Assembly: GCA_025738555.1 (NCBI GenBank)
Contig: JAOVFP010000023.1
Coordinates: forward strand, 992,001 to 1,056,000
Reading direction: 5' to 3'
DNA length: 64,000 nt
Origin: Cyathus striatus
Taxonomy: Eukaryota; Basidiomycota; Agaricomycetes; Agaricales; Nidulariaceae
The translations under genes were made by a program, and so were the position numbers. Below the pieces are notes generated by a model. The model worked only from the letters and a program-made list of their open reading frames with translations. It was not told the DNA's origin and searched no databases. This document shows positions 23,649 to 33,866 of this stretch, in pieces (position 1 is the stretch's first letter; every line of letters begins with the position of its first letter).

Positions 23649-26004
23649 TTAAAGCTTTGCCTTCACAATGTCGTCAGCAGGGTCTCTGCCAGCAAGTTCC
23701 TGCTTTGCGCGCTCGCGCAATTCTCGACGAAGATTTTGCCTGCAGCACTCTTCGGTACAGCATCAATAATGACGACACCTACAAGAAGGGTTGGTCTAGT
23801 GCACAAATATTTGAAAATGATATTCATACCGCCTCTCAGGAATTTGTGGCGGGCCACCTTGGTTTGAATCCATTTCTGAACCGCCAGCGCCAACGCGGTC
23901 ATCTCTGCGTCTGTCTTTGTCGAATCTGGACGAGCGGGAACAATGTATGCTCTGGAAACAGATAAGATATAGCTTATTAACAATTCCATAATTTTACGGA
24001 CCTCGGAAGTTCAGTGGCTTCTTTGGCACTTTCTACACCAATGACCGCGACATCGGCAACGTCTGGATGTGTAAGGAGAACGCTTTCCAATTCGGCAGGA
24101 GGCACTAAATCGTCTTCAGAGTCGACTTGCAAGTATGTAAACATTCAACATACCCTGGAATCCCTTGTATTTGATCAACTCCTTTCGACGATCAATAATG
24201 TAAAAGTATCCTTCCGGATCTCTAATTGCAATATCTCCGGTTTTGAACCACTTGTCATGTGTGATGCAATCCTTCGTTGCCGCTACATTGTTAAGATATC
24301 CCTATGTCTGCTATCAGTATGACGAAGGGTGGGATCATTTGCAGACCAAGCACCTTCATGACCGTGGGTCCGCGAATCCACAGTTCACCGGGTTCGCCTA
24401 CCTTTGCATCGACGTTCCCGTCGCCTTCACCATCGATGACAAGCCGCGCTTCCAGATTGGGGAGGAGGAGACCCACACTTCCAACTTTCCTGGAACCGTC
24501 AGGAACTGGAAGCAAGTGAGTCGCCGGCGATGTTTCAGTTAAACCATAACCTAGAAGCAGCTTAACGTGTCAATCCAGCACGGCACACTAAATGAAGGAT
24601 TTACCTTGCATGATTCTAGGCGGTTCGTTCCCCTTCCCTTTACGCCTGTCGCCTAAGCGCTTTATGACCTGTAAATCTAGTGGGCATCCGTATTCGAGGT
24701 GTATTCCACTCTGCAGCTTACTTGCTTTGTCAAGGCAGCGCCCAACGGTGCGGCTCCCGAGAATAAGATCTTCAGAGATGACATATCATACTGGTCAACA
24801 GCTACATACTGGTCGTGAGCCTCTCAATGCATCAGCAACAGAATGAACCACGCACCTGGGTGTCGAGCAAGGAGTACAAGTACGGGCGGTACAACAAGCG
24901 CCACAGTAATCTTGTATCGTTCAATATTGGCACAGAATTGCACCGGATCGAAGCGAGGCATAACGACGACTGTGGCGCCGCGAGTGAAAGGATAGTGAAG
25001 GAGCTTGACGGCTCCTATTCAACATCAATGTCAGAAATGGCGCAAGCTGAAATGCATGAAACAATACCATATATATGATAGAACGGCAGGAAACCCAATA
25101 CAATTTCTCCCCGGGTCAATTCAGAGAATGCTGATTTAACGATCGCAAGTTCTGAAACGATGTTCTTGTGTGTAGACTGCAAAATGGATGTTAGTTCACA
25201 TTAACACCGTTGGTGTATTGTAACTCACTTCCACGCCCTTAGGTTTACCCGTCGTACCTGTAGAAGATGAGAAAGAAATACTGACCCATGATTTCATTTG
25301 AACATACCTGAGCTGTAGCAAAGGTACGAAGTTTCATGTGCCAGCTCCCCGTCAAAGAGTTCCTCGCGTTCGAGAGCACCCTTTCCAAGAAGATCTTCGA
25401 ACTTGAGAAGACCTACGGCTTCCGTTGAGCTGGGAGCGGAAGGCCCTCCAGCCCATTGCAATCCGTTCCCAATGACGATTATTCGTTTCGCAGCCTCTGT
25501 ATCGTCAACTCCTACTTCTTTGAACATCTGGCGGACTACAAGTAGGCCGTCTTCGGCAGTGAAAAGAAGTCGTGCACTGCTATCCTTGTACTGGTATGCA
25601 AGTTCGCGGGCGGTATACGCGCTATTGGCAAGCGTGCACCGAACACCAGCGGCAACTAATGAAAAGGCTTGGCTAAAGACAAGGACACGGGGGTAGGAGA
25701 ACTAACCTGAGCCAAAGATAAGGACGGGCCATGCGATGGAGTTGGAGGAATACACCAGGGCGGTCTCTCCGCGCTTAGTGCGTGTCTGTGGGTGGGTCTT
25801 AAGGCCAAAGGCGAGAGACAGGGCAAGGTGTTTAAGGTGGGCGCGAGTAAGGGTGGTGCCGGTGTGGGCGTCGACGAAGGCAGGTGTGGACGCGGGATGG
25901 CAACCGACGTTGTCTGGACGGGGAGAAGAGAAGAGGGAAGTAAATATGGAATGGTCCACAATAGGAACGGGCGGATATGGCGAAGCATAAATTGTGGGAG
26001 CCAT
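23649..26004 (-). CDS. 4-coumarate-CoA ligase-like acyl-CoA synthetase, peroxisomal
   Basis: Adenylate-forming enzyme that activates an aromatic or fatty carboxylic acid to its CoA thioester. Start MAPTIYASPYPPVPIVDHSI at 26004; many short introns. Core motifs are present: YSSGTTGKPKGVE (P-loop-like A3, split by an intron after YSSG), GFLPFYHIYG, QGYGLTETSP (A5), GELWIRGPTVMKGYLNN, WFKTGDIAIRDPEGYFYIID, RRKELIKYKGFQVPPAELE, and the catalytic Lys motif PKSAAGKILRREL. The protein ends VKAKL, and AKL is a classic type 1 peroxisomal targeting signal. Length about 570 residues fits the family. The substrate cannot be read from sequence; fungal relatives serve phenylpropanoid, fatty-acid or secondary-metabolite routes. 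It is divergent from the RRM gene across a 519-bp shared promoter. Confidence 0.92.
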
Positions 26005-26523
26005 GTGAATTGGTGGATGTGAAGTCAGAAGGGAGCGGTTCGAAGGAGCTGGCAGGCTACTATTTTGGGGGTGATGGCGGGGGCGTGGGCAAGGCAAGGG
26101 GAGGGGGTTAACGTTCCGGGTATAAATATTGGGAGGAAGCGCGTCTTCTTAGTGAATTGGCACGGAACATATGACCCACCGTGTCTGTCGCACGCCTGTC
26201 CAATCGATAGTTATCAGATAAGATGGAACATCCACAACATTTTCACAAGCCAGCCGGGAATGGGACGGGCGGTCAGATGGCAAATTTGAACGGTCAGAAA
26301 TTCACTTGCCTTTTGTGGTCTGGGCGTCTATTTGCAACACGTCTTGTTGCCAAACAATCTTTCAACACAGCCACTTTCCCACTTCCCTGTCTTCCTCACC
26401 GACGACTTCCACTGCCAACATCGACAACCACCTCTTCTGTCACTTTCTCTCTTCACTTACATCCTCATAACCCCTTCTCTTCCCTTCTCTCATCCCCTTC
26501 GTCCTTATCCGTGTCCTTTCGTA
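26005..26523. promoter_or_regulatory. Divergent promoter region, CoA ligase and RRM gene
   Basis: 519 bp between two divergent start codons. The right 150 bp are strongly pyrimidine-rich on the forward strand (runs of tcttc/cctc up to the RRM gene ATG), as often seen just upstream of basidiomycete start codons. TATA-like tataaata at about 26120. No other element recognised. Confidence 0.45.
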
Positions 26524-27472
26524 ATGGCTTCCCTCCTCGAACGCATGAACCTCCCTTCCAGCTCTGCTGGTCCCATTCGCTCAAAGACTTCTGGACGCGG
26601 CACTGCTTCAGCTCCATACGTGTGTAACGTCTTCCTCTGCATAACATCAGTCCTCATATGGTCGGCACCTTCAGAACCGCGCAGATCGCATGCCTAAAGG
26701 CGATGTCGATTCTCAGTGGTCTCATGACCTTTTCGAGCAGCACAACTCCCTTCAAGCTCGCATCAATTCCAGGCCATCTCCTCCCAAGGCCGGCCTCAAT
26801 CCCATTGCACAAAAAGCTATTCGAGATGCGACCGCTACCCTCCGTGGTGACAAAGGTATCTCTATCAAGGGTGCCAGCACCATATCAGAGGGTAATGTCG
26901 TCGATGTGACTGGTCTCGTTGCCGGGACAACCCCAGAGGACGTCGCTGCCATCTTCAAGCGCTGTGGAACTATCACCAGCTCCAAGCTTATCAATGGAGG
27001 AGACAATGTCAAAATTCGTGTCACTTTCAAGCTCCCAACTTCTGCTGCATCTGCAGTGCAGAAGTTTGACCAACAGCCTGCAGATGGCAAGATATTATCC
27101 GTTAAAATTGTTGGCGCCTCGACCGCGGGTACAACATTGGTGGGTAGGTTGGGTGAAGATGGTTTGGGTGTGGTGAGAGATGAAGGGAGTGTTGATATTC
27201 TTATGGATGTAGAGAGTCAATCTGGGTCGTAAGTGACATCGCAGAGGCTCAATCTACTAGCTAACCGACCTGCTTCATTTAGGAAAATGCGCTCAGATGC
27301 TCTTATCAAGGAGGATCCTCGCGCACACGTTCTCACCGCACCTCCAGGTGCTGACCCCAAAGAGTATGCACAAACACATTGGCGAGGCGGACGACGAGGT
27401 GGTCGTGGTGGTCGAGGGCGTGGTGGAGGATGGCGACGCGGCGGCCGCAGTAATGGCATGGATCTCGACTAA
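26524..27472 (+). CDS. RRM RNA-binding protein with C-terminal RGG box
   Basis: RNA-binding protein, probably nuclear. Three exons: 26524-about 26619 (MASLLERMNLPSSSAGP), about 26672-27229, and about 27283-27472; the junctions give SAPYNRADRMPKGDVDS and SQSGSKMRSD. A single RRM-like fold is visible at about residues 115-190: GNVVDVTGLVAGTTPEDVAA (RNP2-like strand), IFKRCGTITSSKLI, KIRVTFKLPTSAASAVQKFD (RNP1-like strand without the usual aromatic pair) and ADGKILSVKIV. The tail is an arginine-glycine box (RGGRRGGRGGRGRGGGWRRG) ending NGMDLD. Overall order, RRM then RGG, is like ALY/REF (Yra1/Mlo3) export adaptors, but the N-terminal UAP56-binding motif is not clear, so I leave it as a general RRM protein. 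Confidence 0.82.
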
Positions 27473-28005
27473 ATCTCTGTCACCTTCATTATGAGTCACA
27501 TTTCTCGGATTTGGACCTGACGCGGGAGTTACATTCTTCTTTTTTGGTTTTGATTTTTGGAGCACGCACGATTTGCTTCTTCTCAACTTGATACATTGAT
27601 AGTTTATCGTAGTACTGAAAGTGTTAGTCTTGATGTCTTCTCACTTCTCTCCTATTATTTAAAGCTGTACTAGTTTCATCTTTGACTTCAGCAATCTGCT
27701 AATCGTAATTTGTCATTAGTATACCGTCGATTGTCTGCTGAGTCATTTCATTTCTTGAGATGAATGTATTCAGAATGTTTGAAATTGCATTGTGTGACTC
27801 GACTGCGTCACACGGCTATCGCGTTCGGTTGATGCCCCGTGGACCGTGGACACCTGTCTGAGTCTTCCTTGACGTGCTTGAAAGCTGTGGAACTTCAGCC
27901 AACGCTTTACTTCCTTCTCCCTTCACCGTTGTCGAGTGTTTAGGTCGCACTCGCTCCGCAGCCGTTTACCTTTTCAAACGTCTTAATCTCACCCAACATC
28001 ACACA
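27473..28005. other. Intergenic, 3' flank of RRM gene and promoter of first Erv14
   Basis: 533 bp; T-rich 3' flank followed by the upstream region of the next gene. The open frame that begins at 27874 is the continuation upstream of the Erv14 ATG and is not supported as coding. Confidence 0.5.
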
Positions 28006-28692
28006 ATGGGAGCTGGCAAGTCTTTTCTTCTTTTCCGCAACTGGTTCCGATTTTCTCAATGGTTCTCGCTTTCCACAGGTTGGTTGTTTTTGTTCGCTGT
28101 CCTCTGGTCAGCTGTTTTACTGTTTGGAATGGTTTTCTTCGTGCGTATTATCTTGTCAGGCCGTGTGTGTCAGGCTAATCTTCGCCAGGTTATCATGTTC
28201 TCGGATTTGGAAAGCGACTATATCAACCCGATAGACCTGTGCAACAAGCTGAACCAGGTACGCCTCCCTGAAGTTGCATTTTAGGGCCTCTCTCTGACAA
28301 ATTGTTCATTATGCTAGTTCGTCATTCCAGAATATGCGGCACATGCGCTTCTTCCACTATTGTTCTTAATATCGGGCCAGTGGACGGCACTACTCTTCAA
28401 CATTCCTCTGCTTGCATATAATATTAACAAGTATGAACAAAGAATTATATACGTCTGAATATCGCTGACCGTTATACAAAAGGGTTATTAAAAAGAATCA
28501 TATGTATGATGCAACAGAAATCTTCAGAACCCTTGGTGGACATCAGAAAGAGTCTTACTTCAAGCTTGGATTCTACCTTCTTTCTTTCTTCTACTATCTC
28601 TACCGGTATGTTTGTTTCTATCTGCGATAACTCAACCACAGCTCACTGATGTTCCTAGGATGATTGTTGCCCTCATTGCTGAGAACGAGTAA
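28006..28692 (+). CDS. Erv14/cornichon cargo receptor, copy 1
   Basis: Small three-helix membrane protein of COPII vesicles that loads transmembrane cargo leaving the ER. Exons: 28006-28015 (MGA plus one base), 28079-28140, 28189-28257, then pieces from about 28318 to 28692. Joined, they read [79 protein letters not shown] and [16 protein letters not shown], the full cornichon pattern including the DYINPIDLC cargo loop. The first intron, 28016-28078, has a GC donor (gcaagt) and is open in frame, so unspliced RNA would add 21 residues at the N-terminus; the neighbouring paralogue and yeast Erv14 show that the spliced form is the family form. A paralogue follows 430 bp downstream. Confidence 0.92.
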
Positions 28693-29122
28693 ATGCAGAC
28701 TGCCGGCCCTACGACAACGCTCCATGGGTAGAACGCGCGAGGGAATGTGTTTACGTCGCACGGACGAATTTATGTTAGAATTTTGGAAAGGGACTGTTAT
28801 GCATTTGATGTATTTACAGCTGCTCGGAATGTAGATAGTTGTTAGTTTTAAGCGTTTTAGACGTTCGAGTGGGACAGACCAATGAGGGCCGAGCATTTGA
28901 GATCACGCATTATTACATTTTTATTTTCCTTGGAAAACCCGTGGGAAATGACAACGTCACCACGGAATTGTGGGTTGTGCAAGTTGTGCACACTGCACTG
29001 GATCGTCCACGTCCCAGACCCAGACGACATCTTCTCTTTCGCTATTTCAATTCCATCTCATCCTCTGCCACGCTTATTAGTTATCTTGTACATTTTTTGA
29101 ATATCCTTCTTTACGACAAGCA
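28693..29122. other. Spacer between the two Erv14 copies
   Basis: 430 bp containing the 3' flank of copy 1 and promoter of copy 2; no other gene seen. Confidence 0.5.
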
Positions 29123-29910
29123 ATGGGTGGGGCTGGTACGTCTCTTTGCCCTTGGCCTTGGAAGCCCTTCTCACTTTCTGTGCCTTCTTTCTTCATTCGT
29201 AACGCGTTCCATTGCAACATCACCAACATTCTCATTACAATCCTCGTTCTCGACGCGACTAAACCAATCTTCTGCTAAACTATGTACAGGCTGGCTATTT
29301 CTCTTCGCGGTTCTTATGGCCGCCGGTTTACTATTCTGCATGGTTTTCTTCGTAAGTCTCGCTTCTTCTTACGTTCTCTCCTATCTGACGTGTTCCGCAA
29401 CAGATAATAATGTTCTCGGACTTGGAGTGTGACTACATAAACCCAATTGATCTCTGCAACAAGTTAAACCAGGTGGGCGTCGGGTCGTACGAAATTTCTT
29501 CACTTCTTATCGTGTTTCCAGTTTGTTCTGCCCGAAAACATCGCCCACGCATTCCTAACGACATTATTCCTAATCTCTGGTCAATGGATCGCTTTCGCTT
29601 TGAATGCTCCGTTGGTTGCTTATAATATTAACAAGTAAGACTATACTTTGTCCTTGATGCTGTTTCTGAGTTAATTAACCATTTTTTGAAGAATTCGAAG
29701 CGGAAGTCACATGTACGATGCGACGGAAATTTTCCGAACCTTGGGTGGGCACAAAAAGGAGACATTTATCAAGCTTGGATTCTATCTACTCTCTTTCTTC
29801 TACTATCTTTACCGGTATGTTGCTTGCTACCTTTTATTTTACCGTGGGTCATATCTAAATTTATCTCCATTTCCAGGATGATTGTAGCACTCATTGCCGA
29901 AAGCGAGTAG
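29123..29910 (+). CDS. Erv14/cornichon cargo receptor, copy 2
   Basis: Second cornichon homologue in direct tandem. It starts MGGAG at 29123; the first intron here has a normal GT donor (gtacgt, ending tgtacag at about 29288). Joined exons read [79 protein letters not shown] and [16 protein letters not shown]; the stop TAG is 29908-29910. Intron positions agree with copy 1, so the pair arose by duplication of a gene that already had these introns. Proteins differ mainly in the lumenal loop and second helix ([10 protein letters not shown] against [10 protein letters not shown]). Both look intact, so different cargo preference is possible but unproven. Confidence 0.92.
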
Positions 29911-30755
29911 ATGAAGAGAGCATGTCTCATTCCGGTATGTATTCCTTTTCATGCTGCCCTAGGAAGGATCATGGGCATTGGGGTGTGGAATCTGGTTCAA
30001 GGTTGTTGGTGTCAATAGTAATCCTGCTCCTGTTGCTGTAGACTTCACTGCACATTTTATCCTCTTATAATAACATTTTTCAGTCAATGGATTCCATTTA
30101 TGATACCATAATAATAAATGGGATTTCATTTGGCAGAACACTAACAACAGTTATAAAATGAAAGTACAACAAAGTGAAATGTATGGAACCACCGACCCAT
30201 CCTCTCCTGAGTAAATTACAGGAGACGATATCGGGTGCTAAGACGCCCAAATTACTCAGAACACGGCCTGACACTCGAACAACTGCTTGGACAAACCATA
30301 AAAATGGAAAGAGCAATTATGAGCAACATGGGGAAAAGACATGGCCGTGCTGCCGCACAAAGAAAAAGTTGGACCACCGTTTGTGAGCCATTTTATATGG
30401 GCTGGGTGTGGGAATATTTAGGGCAGGTTTATGTGCGAGTATCTTATCGCCGAAACAGCCTCGTCGCCTGAGCCCGTTTAAATGGTTCGTCTTGCAGTAG
30501 CCAGTCCCATGATATACTTACAGCTGGCTGATACACCAAAGGAAGACAATGTTTTGTGGAAATGGCACATGGTAGATATACAATGGTATATGTGATACCC
30601 GTTAACGTCGCCTGACCACCAGCTAATGTGTTTCAATCCATGTGCTTCAGAATTCCTAATTTTGGTCATCCAGTCATCCGTCTTTCGAATAACTCCTCTC
30701 TACTTTTGGTTGCCTCTCCTCCTATTATACCCCTAGCAACCTCAACCTATCTCTC
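29911..30755. other. Intergenic
   Basis: 845 bp, AT-rich, between the tandem Erv14 pair and the GlcNAc kinase. Short open frames on both strands show no motif. A pyrimidine-rich run just before 30756 fits a promoter. No RNA gene or repeat seen. Confidence 0.5.
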
Positions 30756-31829
30756 ATGTCGCTCTATCTGTGCGTGGACTGTGGAGGCACCAAAACCTCT
30801 GCCGTGATATGCGATGCTAATGGCAATATCGTCGGTCGTGCACCGGGAGGTCCATCCAATCTGACTTACCTTGCTCTCGAAGCCTACCTGTCTGCAGTTA
30901 AAGAAGCAGTGGGAAACGCCCTTCGAACCACCGTCTCGCCGCCTTCTGCAGCGCCCATACCACTGCCCCCAGCTGACACTTCTCCATTTGCCGCGGCATG
31001 GTTTGGCGTCTCCGGTGCAGACTCACCTTCGGCCATTGCCAGCATCACACCCTCACTATCGCAACTCCTAGGGATACCCATTGGCCCTAATCTTATTGTG
31101 GCCAATGACACCCACCTCCTCGCTGCTCCTGTGCGAATGTACTCGGATGTGACCAATGCAGTCGCGGTCATTGCGGGAACAGGCTCCATAGCTGTTTCCT
31201 TCAAAGAAGAAGGCAACACAATAAAGGAGCTAGGCCGCATTGGTGGATGGGGATGGATTCTAGGGGATGAAGGAGGTGGCTTCGATGTTGGTCGTGAAGC
31301 TATTCGACAAATGTTGCTGGAAAATGACCGTGCATCCGTCATGAGCGCGCCTCCCATGCCGAGCGTTCTGAGAGAACGTGTCTTGCAGCGCTTAGGTGTG
31401 AATAATGTGATGGAGATATTGACAGAAGTTTATTCTCCTGATCCTAACCCAGCTTTCACTGCAGAGGATGCTATTTCACCGAGACAGATGCCTCGCGAGA
31501 AGAGACTCTCCACTTTATCTCCCCTCGTGTTTACCGCTGCATTTGATGATGGCGATGAATTGGCTAGTAGCATTCTCAAATCCTGCGCAAGTATGTTAGT
31601 GTCCGAGATAGCTTTGCTTCTTGGGGAACCTACAGATGAAGCTCCACGTCTCACCCGTGCCCAAAGCAGCGTGATTTCTTTTGGTGGTTCCCTGGTCGGT
31701 ATCGAGAAATACCGTAACCTCATTCTTGATGGACTTGCCTCTCGTGGCCACGTCTTCCGGCGCGTTGAATTCATAAGTGATGCAGCTGCTGGAGGTGCTA
31801 TTGGTTTAGCAGCTTCTTTCAAAGTCTAA
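30756..31829 (+). CDS. N-acetylglucosamine kinase
   Basis: Phosphorylates GlcNAc to GlcNAc-6-phosphate in amino-sugar salvage, relevant to chitin turnover in a fungus. A single intronless exon of 357 codons. The ASKHA/BadF-type ATPase fold is clear: phosphate-1 motif YLCVDCGGTKTSAVICD at residues 4-20, WFGVSGADSP near 88, the catalytic-site region VANDTHLLAA, phosphate-2 motif VIAGTGSIAVSF near 145, the glycine-rich GRIGGWGWILGDEGGGFDVG near 165, and the adenosine motif ISFGGSLVGIEKYR near the end, then AAAGGAIGLAAS. Length equals the eukaryotic NAGK family. No targeting signal, so cytosolic. The name is secure at family level. Confidence 0.93.
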   Translation: MSLYLCVDCGGTKTSAVICDANGNIVGRAPGGPSNLTYLALEAYLSAVKEAVGNALRTTVSPPSAAPIPLPPADTSPFAAAWFGVSGADSPSAIASITPSLSQLLGIPIGPNLIVANDTHLLAAPVRMYSDVTNAVAVIAGTGSIAVSFKEEGNTIKELGRIGGWGWILGDEGGGFDVGREAIRQMLLENDRASVMSAPPMPSVLRERVLQRLGVNNVMEILTEVYSPDPNPAFTAEDAISPRQMPREKRLSTLSPLVFTAAFDDGDELASSILKSCASMLVSEIALLLGEPTDEAPRLTRAQSSVISFGGSLVGIEKYRNLILDGLASRGHVFRRVEFISDAAAGGAIGLAASFKV

Positions 31830-32401
31830 ATACGTATTCCACATAACTTTTGAAGGTTGTTTGAATGTATGGAGGATCAATGGAGCTTTTCCAATGTGAC
31901 TAACATGACTGGACTGCCAATGTTATATTACATGTTATATAGATAATAGGATTGAGCTCGCAGCGTAGTAAGACTTCCTTTCTTTTCGCCCTTGAGTAGT
32001 TCCCGGCCCGGAAATCCAGCGCTATATTTATAATAACCTTATCTCCGAGATGTTAAACGACTCGGTGTTGAAGCTAAGTATAAGTTGCAACTCGAATTAC
32101 AGTAAGTAATCTTTATGCATTATGTGTTCTATATACAAGATTTTCAAATTAGTGGTTGAACGAGGAAAGGGGTCAAGTACCCGTTGGTTTCCGGACCGCC
32201 TCTCCGGACCCCACCCATCGATTCGGGACTCTTCTTTATGATGTCTCATATATGTCCTCATTGGTGGACGATCAGAAGGTACTCTCCTTCCTATCCTGTG
32301 ACAGTTAATTCAACGCCGATATTACTTAAATACCAACAGGTGTAGAAAGATACGCACGCCACAGTAATAATTCCTTCCATCTATCTATCTATCTCGACGA
32401 T
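31830..32401. other. Intergenic
   Basis: 572 bp between two forward genes; AT-rich with a short CTAT tetranucleotide run at about 32382-32394. Nothing else recognised. Confidence 0.5.
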
Positions 32402-33632
32402 ATGCCCCCAAAGATTCTCATTTGCAGTGAGTCCAACTGGCGTCCCTTTCAACAGTGTACCAAACAGAGCCTCCAGGCAGAATTGTTTGGGCCCATGATG
32501 ATGTTAAAGCTCTGCTGGACGGTATTGCAAACATCATTGTATGTTTAAATTCATCTGTCACTAATTTTACCTCTCATCAATAACCATTACTAGTATGTAG
32601 ACTCCCCAGACCGTGCAGATTTCCTGGCACAATTCCGCTCTGGAGGCAAGTACGAAGGCGCTGTCGCTATCTATAGGGAGAATGAATCCGCAAAGAAAAT
32701 CGGGTTTTCGACAAGGAGTTAATCGATGGGCTGCCTTCAAGTGTAAAGTGGATTGCACACAACGGAGCAGGGTACGATCCTGTAGATGTTCACGCGTGCA
32801 AAGCGAAAGGTCACTCCACTTCTGATGCGGGAGACGTAAATCATGACTGATAAGATGTTTAGGAATTTATCTTTCGAACACGCCAGGTGCTGTTGACGAA
32901 GCAACCGCCACGACGGCATTGTATCTTCTTATCTCGACGATGAGACAGTACTCGGTGGCTGAAAGGTCACTACGAGCTTTAAAATGGAAACCAGCCGGGT
33001 TAAACGCGAAGACTCATGATATAACGGGACGCACACTGGGTATTCTTGGACTCGGTGGTATTGGTCTTCGTTTCGCGGAGTTGACGAGAGGATTCCCGAT
33101 GAGGGTGATATATCACTCGAGAAATAGAAATCCTAATGCACCTGACTGGTGTGAATATTTCGTGAATGTCGAAGAGATGCTTGCTCAGACCGATGTATTG
33201 AGCATTCATGTTCCATTGCGTAAAGAGACAGAAGGACTAGTAGGGGAGAAGTGGATTAGGGCATTGAGACCTGGGTCCATTATTATCAACACCGCTCGTG
33301 GAAAGGTGTTAGACGAGGATGCATTGATTAGAGCACTTGAGGATGGACATGTGCGTACCATACACTTGTTGGAAACATGCTGAACTGATGCACAGTAGCT
33401 TGCTGCTGCGGGACTAGACGTTTTCCCGAACGAGCCTCACGTCAATCCTCGATTGCTTGACTTCCCCCAACTAACACTCCTCCCTCACATGGGAACTGAA
33501 AATCAGGATTCCCAGAGAATGATGGAGGTTCGCGCCCTTACAAACGTACGCGACTTCTTAACCACCGGCATGGGCAAGGATCTCGTCATAGAATTCAAGA
33601 ATGACTCCAGCAAGGTGAAACAGAAACTGTAG
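32402..33632 (+). CDS. D-isomer-specific 2-hydroxyacid dehydrogenase with a frame break
   Basis: NAD(P)-dependent reductase of the glyoxylate/hydroxypyruvate reductase type. Exons start MPPKILIC at 32402, continue with PPGRIVWAHDDVKALLDGIA, YVDSPDRADFLAQF, VKWIAHNGAGYDPVDVHACK, then SNTPGAVDEATATTALYLL. The Rossmann motif is GRTLGILGLGGIGLRFAEL; the catalytic residues are present: Arg in NTARGKVLDEDAL, Glu in LDVFPNEPHVNP and His in LLPHMGTENQ. Stop TAG is 33630-33632. At 32701-32708 (cgggtttt) the frame breaks inside a conserved block: SAKKIG is in one frame and VFDKELIDGLPSSVKW in another, so one G appears missing. No intron of usable size explains it. Either a base-calling error or a recent null mutation; everything downstream is intact, which favours the former. 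Confidence 0.85.
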
Positions 33633-33866
33633 ATGTGCGTTGAAAGGGAACTAACCAATTGCCATTTCATCAAGTCTGGTTAAGCTGCAGGGAAAGATCT
33701 ATCTATTATTGTTAGCTTGCGTTCAAGTTTTATGTCTTCTTTATGTGGATAGATTTAAGGGTATGGATATATTAAAGCCCACGAGGTTTCCTCGAGGCCC
33801 AGTCATATAACATCGTGCTCCTTTTGTGAAGGGGCAGTATAGTTACTTTGCTGCCATCATCTGAGG

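Noticed and set aside
26005..26097. Extended N-terminus of the CoA ligase
   Set aside because: Pro/Ser-rich and unlike the family start; MAPTIYASPYPP at 26004 is the typical beginning.
30235..30471. Forward open frame of 78 codons between Erv14 copy 2 and the GlcNAc kinase
   Set aside because: No motif, no splice-supported neighbours, surrounded by AT-rich spacer.
32382..32394. CTAT tetranucleotide run as a significant repeat
   Set aside because: Only about three units; ordinary microsatellite noise.
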